Part shown: one piece after another, positions 1-4,966 of the stretch | Numbering within the stretch: position 1 is the first letter of the stretch | Layout: the number at the start of each line of letters is the position of its first letter | DNA from: a bacterium | GTDB lineage: Bacteria > Patescibacteriota > Minisyncoccia > Phycocordibacterales > UBA2100 | DNA length: 7,356 nt | Reading direction: 5' to 3' | Assembly (NCBI GenBank): GCA_030698935.1 | Contig: JAUYLR010000013.1 | Coordinates: forward strand, 1-7,356 | Made by a program: the position numbers and the translations under genes | The notes under the pieces: model-generated | The model's input: only the letters and a program-made list of their open reading frames with translations | What the model was told of the DNA's origin: nothing | Database searches by the model: none

Positions 1-1055
1 GTATCAAGAAATTTCTTGAGCCGGCGCAATCCCTCTTGGATTTTCGCAACATCCAATGCATAGCTGAACCGCACATGGTCCGGCGCCCCGAACCATGCCC
101 CGTCGTAGGTAATCATCTGGTATTTATAATAGAGGTCAGAAACCGCCTGCCCTGAATTCTTTAACTTCGGCAAAACATAGAACGCGCCCTCCGGCTTCCA
201 CAATTGGAGTCCAAGCTCAAGCATGCCCGCGTACATCATGTCACGCCGCTCTTTCCATATTTTCACATGTTTCTCAACATATGAAGCGGGAACATTGAGG
301 GCAGCCAGCGCCATGACTTGCGCCGCAACGCTCGTATTCATGGACGTGTGCGTTTTCATCTCTATCACCTTCGCAACAAGTTCCGCATCCTGCGAATAAA
401 TGTATCCGACACGGAAGCCGCACATGGCGTATGTTTTTGAGAACGAATTAACCGTTACGACATGGTGCCCGTGCAACAGATAATTCTCTCTGTCATAAAT
501 GAGGTCTTTGTAGACCTCATCTGAAATAACGTAGAGCCCCAGACGGTCGCAGAGCGCTTCAACTTTCTTGAGCGTTTCAATCTCCTGAACGGTGCCGGTG
601 GGGTTGGACGGCGAATTAATGAGAACGGCGCGGCACCCCTGTGCGACTTTCTCAAACTGCGCGTAATCAATTTTTCCCCCTTCGCCCAAGTCGTAATATT
701 CAGGGGTCATACCGGCATAGGTGACGTTGAACGGATACGAGTAGTAGTAAGGCCGTGGCAAAAGGACTTTTCCGCCCGATTTTGAAATTGAGCGTAACAC
801 CAAATCAATGGCCTCCGACGCGCCGTTCGTGATGACGAAGTGCTCCGGCTTGGCGCCCGGGTATTCCCTTGAAAGACGAGTCCGTAAATCTTCCTCACCC
901 TGAATGAGGCCGTACTTGAAACCGCTGTATTTTGTGAGGGCGTCAAATGCTTCCGGCGGCGGCGGCAAATCAGGCTGGCCGGAACCAAACGAAATGAGGC
1001 CATTGTCATCGCCCTTGCCGATGAAAAAGGAAGGTCCGGGTATCAGTTTTGACAT
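1..1055 (-). CDS. PLP-dependent class I/II aminotransferase (aspartate aminotransferase-like), C-terminus cut by window edge
   Basis: This gene encodes a cytosolic fold-type I aminotransferase that should move an amino group between an amino acid and a 2-oxo acid through pyridoxal phosphate. 351 codons are visible and the reading frame is open at the left edge. Visible family signatures are an N-terminal SFGSGQPDLP segment, SPSNPTGT with the cofactor-contacting Asn at residue 151, DEVY with the pyridine-N-binding Asp at 179, SFSKTY with the Schiff-base Lys at 207, GFRVGY with a phosphate-contacting Arg at 215, and VRFSYAL with the substrate-carboxylate Arg at 329. About 20-40 residues are probably missing, judging by family length. 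I chose ATG 1055 because a TACAAT -10 box ends 8 nt before it. An in-frame ATG at 1073 would overlap that box. No ribosome binding site is visible, so the transcript is probably leaderless. Substrate specificity cannot be read from the sequence; the aspartate/aromatic I-gamma type is most likely. It is divergent from the riboswitch gene. Confidence 0.93.
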   Translation of the reverse strand, partial: MSKLIPGPSFFIGKGDDNGLISFGSGQPDLPPPPEAFDALTKYSGFKYGLIQGEEDLRTRLSREYPGAKPEHFVITNGASEAIDLVLRSISKSGGKVLLPRPYYYSYPFNVTYAGMTPEYYDLGEGGKIDYAQFEKVAQGCRAVLINSPSNPTGTVQEIETLKKVEALCDRLGLYVISDEVYKDLIYDRENYLLHGHHVVTVNSFSKTYAMCGFRVGYIYSQDAELVAKVIEMKTHTSMNTSVAAQVMALAALNVPASYVEKHVKIWKERRDMMYAGMLELGLQLWKPEGAFYVLPKLKNSGQAVSDLYYKYQMITYDGAWFGAPDHVRFSYALDVAKIQEGLRRLKKFLD

Positions 1056-1063
1056 AATGTCGC

Positions 1064-1092
1064 ATTGTATCATCACGAGCCTGAAATGGCAT
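1064..1092 (-). promoter_or_regulatory. Probable leaderless promoter of the aminotransferase
   Basis: On the minus strand, TACAAT (1069-1064, 5 of 6 to TATAAT) lies 17 bp downstream of ATGCCA (1092-1087, 4 of 6 to TTGACA). The gap from the -10 box to ATG 1055 is 8 nt. That places the expected transcription start at or next to the start codon, which agrees with the absence of a Shine-Dalgarno sequence. Confidence 0.55.
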
Positions 1093-1151
1093 CTGGAAAT
1101 ATTGACTAGACGAAGTGCCTATGCTCCAGAAGTTATCCACTGCCCCGCCCC

Positions 1152-1179
1152 TTGCCGAAAAAAGACACGGGCATATAAT
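1152..1179 (+). promoter_or_regulatory. Candidate promoter of the riboswitch transcript
   Basis: A perfect TATAAT (1174-1179) is preceded at 16 bp by TTGCCG (1152-1157, 4 of 6 to TTGACA). Transcription would start near 1185-1187, just before the first conserved part of the aptamer. One caveat: ACACGG (1165-1170) can pair with CCGTGT (1303-1308) and would make a plausible closing helix of the aptamer. If that helix is real, the start must lie further upstream and this box is fortuitous. Confidence 0.55.
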
Positions 1180-1185
1180 CCGCGA

Positions 1186-1303
1186 ACTGCTTTCTGTGGA
1201 AGTTGGGGTTGGATTCCCCCACTGTGCCGCAACGGTAAAGTCTCTGGAGAAATCTAGCGAACAAGTCCGGTCGTCAGAAAGCGGATATTCCCGAGCAGGA
1301 GAC
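1186..1303 (+). promoter_or_regulatory. Cobalamin (B12) riboswitch aptamer
   Basis: This RNA is expected to bind a cobalamin and switch off the downstream gene. The diagnostic block is 1198-1240. It has GGAAG, then a hairpin with GGGG (1205-1208) paired to CCCC (1216-1219), then ACTGTGCCGCAACGGTAAAG. That block closely follows the conserved GGGAA, P4/P5 and CCGCAAC-GGTAA core of the cobalamin family (compare the E. coli btuB leader). The 3' conserved element appears as GAGCAGGAGACC (1293-1304). A small P6-like stem, TGCCG-CAA-CGGTA, spans 1225-1237. The peripheral part between 1241 and 1290 is short, so this is a compact member. A further 7-bp complement, CTTTCTG (1190-1196) with CAGAAAG (1275-1281), is visible, but I cannot assign it to a named helix. 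The element sits directly upstream of a DUF4430 gene, which fits the ligand. The identification is from memory of the consensus, not from a covariance-model search; boundaries are approximate. Confidence 0.85.
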
Positions 1304-1327
1304 CGTGTTCCGCAGCTGCGGAGCACG
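1304..1327 (+). other. Hairpin linking aptamer and terminator
   Basis: CGTGTTCCGC (1304-1313) pairs with GCGGAGCACG (1318-1327; the last five pairs are CGTGT with GCACG and include one G-U), leaving an AGCT tetraloop. It lies between the aptamer's 3' conserved element and the terminator. It may act as a spacer helix that brings 1295-1302 next to 1337-1343. Confidence 0.6.
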
Positions 1328-1336
1328 TATTAAAAC

Positions 1337-1364
1337 TCTCTGCCTCGGGCAGAGATTTTATTTT
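1337..1364 (+). terminator. Intrinsic terminator, riboswitch expression platform
   Basis: TCTCTGCC (1337-1344) pairs perfectly with GGCAGAGA (1348-1355) around a TCG loop and is followed by the U-rich tract TTTTATTTT (1356-1364). AAAA (1332-1335) ahead of the stem can extend pairing into the U tract. Sitting 34 nt after the aptamer and upstream of the start codon, it is best explained as the ligand-controlled stop of a transcriptional riboswitch. The aptamer element GCAGGAGA (1295-1302) can pair with TCTCTGC (1337-1343) with one bulged G, which makes it a natural antiterminator. Confidence 0.75.
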
Positions 1365-1386
1365 GTTGTCTACGACAACAAAATAA
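1358..1386. repeat. Perfect 13-bp palindrome in the leader
   Basis: TTATTTTGTTGTC (1358-1370) is the exact reverse complement of GACAACAAAATAA (1374-1386), with loop TAC. It overlaps the U tract of the terminator and abuts the next hairpin. It could be a second termination or pausing hairpin, or a dispersed short palindrome of the genome. Nothing here separates these options. Confidence 0.8.
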
Positions 1387-1413
1387 CCCTTCGTAGCTTC
1401 AGCGAAGAAGGGT
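1386..1413 (+). promoter_or_regulatory. Hairpin covering the ribosome binding site of the DUF4430 gene
   Basis: ACCCTTC (1386-1392) pairs with GAAGGGT (1407-1413). An alternative register pairs CTTCG (1389-1393) with CGAAG (1403-1407). The 3' arm contains most of the Shine-Dalgarno sequence AAGAAGGG (1405-1412), which is 8 nt from ATG 1421. Translation would therefore be weakened whenever the hairpin forms, a possible second layer after the terminator. The same sequence also resembles the short palindromes dispersed in Patescibacteria genomes (impression from memory). Confidence 0.6.
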
Positions 1414-1420
1414 GCACCGT

Positions 1421-1963
1421 ATGAAAAAACACATAGCACTTGGCATAGCAGTTATCGTTCTAGGCGCGGGCTTTTATTATTCGGAGCTTCGCTTTCTTTC
1501 GCATTCACGTCCGAACGCATCCGCAACCCCAATCGCCGCGCAAGGAAACACCTTGCCTGCCCGCGCGAGCCTGCCCGCCGCGACGGGCACGGCGCAGGCA
1601 GGTACGCACGCAGGCGGGCAAAGCCAAGGGGTCACCTTGGCGGAGCGGAATGCAACCTCTACAAAAACAGCTAGCATTGAATTCACACTTTCGGTTGGTG
1701 GAAAAAATTACCACGGCACCGTACGGGTGGGGGCGACAGTTCTTGATGCGATGAACGAGCTCGCATCAAGCGGTGATTTCAAATTTACCTCAAAAGAGTT
1801 TCCCGGCATGGGCACGTTCGTTGAATCCATCAACGGAAAAGCGGGTGCGGACGGCTTCTACTGGATTCTCTACGTACGGGGGACACTGTCGCAAACCGGA
1901 GCATCACAAACAATCGTCAATCCCGGCGACAACATTGAATGGAAGTACGAAAAGGGTTATTAG
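1421..1963 (+). CDS. Membrane-anchored DUF4430 (transcobalamin beta-domain-like) protein under a B12 riboswitch
   Basis: This 180-residue protein is probably displayed outside the membrane. Residues 1-22 form a basic N-terminus plus hydrophobic segment (MKKHIALGIAVIVLGAGFYY), a signal anchor with no lipobox Cys. Residues 30-84 are a Ala/Gly/Thr/Pro-rich linker. Residues 85-180 are a DUF4430 domain, with TVLDAM at 106-111, SINGK around 136-140, a FYWILYVRG core with Tyr147-Trp148, and the closing GDNIEWKY. In animal transcobalamin and intrinsic factor the homologous C-terminal beta domain covers one face of B12. Position under a cobalamin riboswitch supports corrinoid binding, which is an inference. 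I chose ATG 1421 over the in-frame GTG at 1412 because AAGAAGGG (1405-1412) is well spaced for 1421 and overlaps the GTG. The stop is 34 nt before the next gene and no terminator is visible between them, so read-through is likely. The linker DNA is built from GC-rich inverted repeats. Confidence 0.88.
   Translation: MKKHIALGIAVIVLGAGFYYSELRFLSHSRPNASATPIAAQGNTLPARASLPAATGTAQAGTHAGGQSQGVTLAERNATSTKTASIEFTLSVGGKNYHGTVRVGATVLDAMNELASSGDFKFTSKEFPGMGTFVESINGKAGADGFYWILYVRGTLSQTGASQTIVNPGDNIEWKYEKGY
1551..1641. repeat. Cluster of GC-rich inverted repeats inside the DUF4430 linker coding sequence
   Basis: CCTTGCCTGC (1551-1560) and CCTGCC (1570-1575) face GCAGGCAGG (1594-1602 region). Nested inside, TGCCCG (1572-1577) faces CGGGCA (1584-1589). 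A separate stem, GCCAAGG (1623-1629) with CCTTGGC (1635-1641), follows. All of it encodes the low-complexity linker and none of it lies in the DUF4430 fold. It looks like short palindromic elements accumulated where protein sequence is unconstrained. Confidence 0.6.
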
Positions 1964-1983
1964 TAATTGTTGACAAAATAAGA

Positions 1984-1989
1984 TATAAT
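1984..1989 (+). promoter_or_regulatory. Candidate -10 box for leaderless transcription of the large DUF4430 gene
   Basis: A perfect TATAAT ends 8 nt before ATG 1998, the same geometry as the aminotransferase promoter. The upstream hexamer at the correct distance (around 1960-1966) is poor. A TTGACA at 1970-1975 is only 8 bp away, too close to act as its -35. No Shine-Dalgarno sequence precedes the ATG. The gene may therefore be expressed independently of, and in addition to, riboswitch read-through. Confidence 0.5.
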
Positions 1990-1997
1990 TGGACTAT

Positions 1998-4046
1998 ATG
2001 AGATTCCCTCTCCGCATATTTCTCGGCATATTCGCTGGCTTATTTCTGGCTTCAGCAATAGGAATGTCGCTTGTTCTCGCAGACGAAATTGAATTACTGT
2101 GCCCTCCTGTCTGCCCACCTGACCAAGTAACATTCACGATTCGCGACGGCGGCACTATCATTTCAAGCGGGTCCGCGAATCTTCCTGCGGCGGGCTCACC
2201 GGATGTTTCCATTACACCGACAACGGGAGGCGCTCACGATGCTCCGGCGCGAAGCGTTTTGGCGATTCTCAAAAATATAGAGTCCGCCACGACGACATTT
2301 TCCGTTTCGGACCTGCAGTATTCAGACGCGTTCAGTTCGTTCTACCTCAATTGCATCGCAGCGCCTGCGGACCCCGCAAGTCCTTTATGCGGAAATTGGC
2401 AGTATGTCGTAAACGGCACAAGCCCCGGCGTCGGCATGGACGCGCAGACGCTCTCCAACGACGATGTCGTGTATTTATATTTCGGGCCATCGCGCCAAAT
2501 CACACCAAGCACGGCCAATGTAACAATCGGCGTGTCGTTCACCGTTTTGGCTGAATCGTATGTCGCATCCTCGGACTCGTGGACGCCCGCGGTCGGACTT
2601 ACGATGAGGATTTTACAGGGCGACCCGTTCGGAAGCCCGACTACTATTTCCTCCGCCGCGACAGGTGCAGACGGAAGAGCCACATTCACTATCAACGCCG
2701 CGGGCTCATATACGGCGGGCCTCGCGGAAGATTTTTACTTCCCCAATTCCGCGATAACTGCATCGGATACGCCCCAGCCGCCCGTCTCGGCTGCAGGAAG
2801 TACTTTAGCGCGGCCGGAATTTGATATTCCTCTTGCGATATCCTACCTCGCCGGGCATCAGCGCGCGGACGGCTCTTTTGAATCAACACTTCTTTCCGAC
2901 TGGGCGGCGATTGCATTTGGGGGCGGTGGAGCCGGCGATGCGCGCGAAAAACTTCGCAATGTATTTATTTCAAAACCGCCCGTGCTTGAGAGCGTGACTG
3001 ATTACGAGAGACATGCAATGGCATTGGAATCGCTCGGAATAAACCCGTATTCCGCCGGAGGCGTTGATTATATATCTCATATTGTGAGTGCATTTGATGA
3101 AACCCAGGTCGGCGACCCCGCGCTCGTTAATGATGACATCTTCGCACTTTTTCCCCTTATGCATGCGGGGTATGGCGCAGATGATGAAATAATCCGGAAA
3201 ATTACCTCGTTCATTATTTCCAAACAATCTCCCGACGGTTCATGGAGCGGGAGCGTGGATATGACCGCGGCCGCAATACAGGCCCTCGCACCGCTCAAGT
3301 CACTGCCGGATGTCGGAACAGCGCTTGCATCCGCAACCGCATACCTGCATGCGGAACAACGGTCAAAGGGCGGGTTCGGTCCGGCCGGAAAAGAAGACAG
3401 CTTCTCAACAAGCTGGGCTGTACAGGCTATTTACGCGCTTGATAACGGAATCTCAAATTGGACACAAAATACGTTCTCTCCGGTAGACTACCTTTCCTCC
3501 GTGCAGGACAGAGACGGCAGTGTTCCGAAAAACGAGAGTAGCGTCAGCACCCGCCTATGGGCGACGGCTTACGCGATTCCCGCGGCGGAAAGAAAGACGT
3601 GGCACTCGCTCCTCTCTTCATTCAGCCGGCCTGTTGTAGAGGCGGAAACCGTACAGTCCGCAACAACTTCAGAAATCCTTACCGAAGCTGTTGCAACAAG
3701 CACCACCGGTGTCGCGGCATATGCTGAACCGTCGCTTCCCCCGCAACCGGTTGCCGAATCAACGCCTCCGGCAACACGCGAGGCACCCGCAAGTGCAGAG
3801 ACAACCGGGGACGCCCCTGTGCTTCCCGAGAGCACCTCTCCGCCAGAGGCGCCTGCCGGCCGGCCAGGCGGGGATCCGCCTCTGGCGGAAACGCCCACCG
3901 GTACGCAAATCGCTGCCGCGGCCACCGTATCCACGGATCCGCTTGAGTGGCTGCTTGCCTTGCTTCTTCTCATTCTTATAGCAATTCTCATTGCAAGTAT
4001 CTTGAAGCACCGTTCCCGCAACCGTAATAAGTCACAAAGCGCCTGA
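1998..4046 (+). CDS. Surface-anchored transcobalamin-like protein: DUF4430-like, Ig-like and alpha/alpha repeat domains, C-terminal TM
   Basis: This 682-residue exported protein is probably a corrinoid or other small-ligand receptor on the outer face of the membrane. Residues 1-28 are a signal peptide (MSLVLA before Asp29). Residues 44-164 resemble DUF4430, with an ARSVLAIL helix, NWQYVVNGT, and a DDVVYLYFG ending; Cys at 35/39 and around 120-135 could form disulfides. Residues 172-265 are a beta-rich Ig-like domain (GADGRATFTI). Residues 272-540 carry squalene-cyclase/prenyltransferase-type alpha/alpha repeats marked by ADGSF (Asp291), PDGSW (Asp413), KGGFG (Gly458) and RDGSV (Asp506), spaced about 45-50 residues in the last three. 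Residues 545-645 are a Pro/Ser/Thr/Ala-rich stalk. Residues 651-669 are a hydrophobic helix followed by a basic tail (KHRSRNRNK), so the anchor is C-terminal. Transcobalamin has the same two domain types in the opposite order. ATG 1998 is preferred to the TTG at 1989, which lies within the -10 box. Ligand binding is inferred; a peptidase inhibitor/adhesin role is an alternative. Confidence 0.85.
   Translation: MRFPLRIFLGIFAGLFLASAIGMSLVLADEIELLCPPVCPPDQVTFTIRDGGTIISSGSANLPAAGSPDVSITPTTGGAHDAPARSVLAILKNIESATTTFSVSDLQYSDAFSSFYLNCIAAPADPASPLCGNWQYVVNGTSPGVGMDAQTLSNDDVVYLYFGPSRQITPSTANVTIGVSFTVLAESYVASSDSWTPAVGLTMRILQGDPFGSPTTISSAATGADGRATFTINAAGSYTAGLAEDFYFPNSAITASDTPQPPVSAAGSTLARPEFDIPLAISYLAGHQRADGSFESTLLSDWAAIAFGGGGAGDAREKLRNVFISKPPVLESVTDYERHAMALESLGINPYSAGGVDYISHIVSAFDETQVGDPALVNDDIFALFPLMHAGYGADDEIIRKITSFIISKQSPDGSWSGSVDMTAAAIQALAPLKSLPDVGTALASATAYLHAEQRSKGGFGPAGKEDSFSTSWAVQAIYALDNGISNWTQNTFSPVDYLSSVQDRDGSVPKNESSVSTRLWATAYAIPAAERKTWHSLLSSFSRPVVEAETVQSATTSEILTEAVATSTTGVAAYAEPSLPPQPVAESTPPATREAPASAETTGDAPVLPESTSPPEAPAGRPGGDPPLAETPTGTQIAAAATVSTDPLEWLLALLLLILIAILIASILKHRSRNRNKSQSA
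3839..3889. repeat. Perfect 13-bp inverted repeat with inner palindrome inside the stalk coding sequence
   Basis: TCCGCCAGAGGCG (3839-3851) is the exact reverse complement of CGCCTCTGGCGGA (3877-3889). Between them lies a near-palindrome, GCCTGCCGGCCGGCCAGGC (3851-3869). The block encodes stalk residues around PPEAPAGRPGGDPPLAE, stays in frame and falls in the unconstrained stalk. It resembles the GC-rich palindromes in the linker of the upstream gene and is likely an inserted dispersed element. Confidence 0.75.
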
Positions 4047-4080
4047 ACATATTTCGCGCACGAACGTCTTCTCCGTGGCA

Positions 4081-4788
4081 TCAGTGCCGATTCTTTCCGG
4101 TGAACAAAGAGCGGTACATATCGTACTTCATGGCAATCCGCAATTCTTTGCGGTTGACCTTTTCGCAAAATTGAACGGGTGCGTCTGTTAGTATCGCGAG
4201 CGGCTGGAGCTCGCCTCCCTCGCCCATCACGACAGTTGCAACGGTTGCAAGAGAATCCGCAATATTTGTTTGCGTCACTTTAAGTTTCCGGCCGAAGATG
4301 TCCGTGTCACCGCGGTAATCTTTGACACCCTTGAAGCCCGCGTAACCGAGCGCAACGCCGGTCACGCCTTCGCGAAGCGCCGAGGTTCTGCTGTCGGTAA
4401 TAACGATGCCGAGATTCTTTATCTTATAATGTGCCCGCAGTTTCCGGCGCAACCGGCCCACCGTATCAAAACTGTCTTCCGGCAACAGTATCGTCTTCCC
4501 GTCCGCGTTTGAATCGTCCAGTCCCGCATTCACGACGACCGTACCGTCGCGCACCGTAAGCCACCATTCGGGCAAAACTTTGAGTTGCCACTCGCTTTCC
4601 GCGCGGATGAGCCGTTCCTTTTCTTTTCTATTTTTGAGCTTTACGACGCGGCCTTCCGCAAGCGCGACAATTTTTGACGTTACTGCGAGAACCGTTCTGT
4701 CTTTCAGTTTCGGGATGTGAGCAAAGATGAAATCTAAGAGGTTCTCACCTTCTTTGAAAATATCGGTCTTGATTGGCTTTACTTGCAT
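4081..4788 (-). CDS. CofE-like gamma-glutamyl ligase (coenzyme F420-0:L-glutamate ligase family; putative folate gamma-glutamate ligase)
   Basis: This 235-residue cytosolic protein belongs to the CofE family, which adds L-glutamate to a cofactor through a GTP- and metal-dependent reaction. Signatures in order are TSKIVALAEGR (37-47), NAGLDDSN (87-94), LLPED (101-105), ITDSRTSALREG (130-141), VALGYAGF (145-152), DYRGDTDIFGRKL (157-169), ADSLA (177-181) and MGEGGE (188-193). Length is close to archaeal CofE (about 250). True CofE usually has TDTFGRPWR where this has TDSRTSALR. That variant, as I recall, is typical of Patescibacteria proteins annotated as folate gamma-glutamate ligases, so F420 is not implied and the natural substrate is unknown. 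There is no Shine-Dalgarno sequence. TGCTAGAAA, an extended -10-like motif, ends 6 nt before ATG, so the transcript is probably leaderless. The gene converges on the large DUF4430 gene with a 34-nt gap that shows no hairpin terminator. Confidence 0.88.
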   Translation of the reverse strand: MQVKPIKTDIFKEGENLLDFIFAHIPKLKDRTVLAVTSKIVALAEGRVVKLKNRKEKERLIRAESEWQLKVLPEWWLTVRDGTVVVNAGLDDSNADGKTILLPEDSFDTVGRLRRKLRAHYKIKNLGIVITDSRTSALREGVTGVALGYAGFKGVKDYRGDTDIFGRKLKVTQTNIADSLATVATVVMGEGGELQPLAILTDAPVQFCEKVNRKELRIAMKYDMYRSLFTGKNRH

Positions 4789-4826
4789 AGGTCATTTCTA
4801 GCACAAAAAGACGCGTTGCCACAATG

Positions 4827-4870
4827 CCCAAGGTGAGACCTTGGGAGTGACTCTTTAAGGTCTCACCTTG
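4827..4870. repeat. Long nested hairpin in the divergent CofE-thrA spacer
   Basis: CAAGGTGAGACCTT (4829-4842) is the exact reverse complement of AAGGTCTCACCTTG (4857-4870). Each arm is itself nearly palindromic: CCCAAGGT (4827-4834) also pairs with ACCTTGGG (4838-4845). The loop can add GAG/CTC (4845-4847 with 4851-4853). No U tract follows on either strand, so it does not look like a simple terminator. A related motif, GCCAAGG-CCTTGGC, occurs at 1623-1641. Confidence 0.75.
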
Positions 4871-4891
4871 AGATGCAGCGACCGAATTTTA

Positions 4892-4926
4892 CTACGCACT
4901 ACGTTCTACTAACTACTTACTATTCT
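4892..4926. repeat. Five-unit tandem repeat with a 7-bp period
   Basis: CTAC recurs at 4892, 4899, 4906 and 4913, and CTAT at 4920, giving five units of CTAY plus three variable bases. The block lies 41 bp upstream of the aspartokinase start codon and overlaps any upstream promoter element of that gene. The exact 7-bp spacing is clear; a function is not. Confidence 0.65.
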
Positions 4927-4948
4927 GCAATTGCCAGTATTTGCCCCG

Positions 4949-4954
4949 TATGAT
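4949..4954 (+). promoter_or_regulatory. Weak candidate -10 box for the aspartokinase-homoserine dehydrogenase gene
   Basis: TATGAT (5 of 6 to TATAAT) ends 12 nt before ATG 4967, giving a leader of only a few nucleotides. No good -35 hexamer is found at 16-18 bp, where TGCAAT-like sequence occurs. No Shine-Dalgarno sequence precedes the gene. Confidence 0.35.
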
Positions 4955-4966
4955 AGCGTCAACTAA

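Noticed and set aside
1133..1141. TTATCCACT, 8 of 9 to the DnaA box, near the divergent promoter region
   Set aside because: A single copy with no cluster, no AT-rich unwinding region and no replication genes nearby; chance is sufficient.
904..1257. Open frame on the plus strand opposite the aminotransferase start and running through the riboswitch
   Set aside because: It lies antisense to a well-supported gene and then crosses the structured RNA; the protein is low in recognisable features.
1165..1308. ACACGG (1165-1170) pairing with CCGTGT (1303-1308) as a P1 helix of the riboswitch
   Set aside because: Not called because the perfect TATAAT at 1174-1179 would put the 5' arm upstream of the transcript, and the 3' arm competes with the 1304-1327 hairpin. 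It would be restored if transcription starts further upstream.
1551..1641. CRISPR-like or tandem array
   Set aside because: Units are short, inverted and not separated by regular unique spacers; no cas genes.
1970..1989. TTGACA with TATAAT as a complete promoter for the large DUF4430 gene
   Set aside because: The gap is only 8 bp, too short for sigma-70-type recognition; only the -10 box is retained as a candidate.
4047..4080. Shared terminator between the convergent genes
   Set aside because: No stem with a U tract is visible on either strand in the 34-nt gap.
3569..4168. 199-codon minus-strand open frame opposite the stalk of the large DUF4430 protein
   Set aside because: Its composition mirrors the Pro/Ala/Thr-rich stalk on the other strand and it overlaps the end of the CofE-like gene; it is a by-product of GC-rich codon bias.
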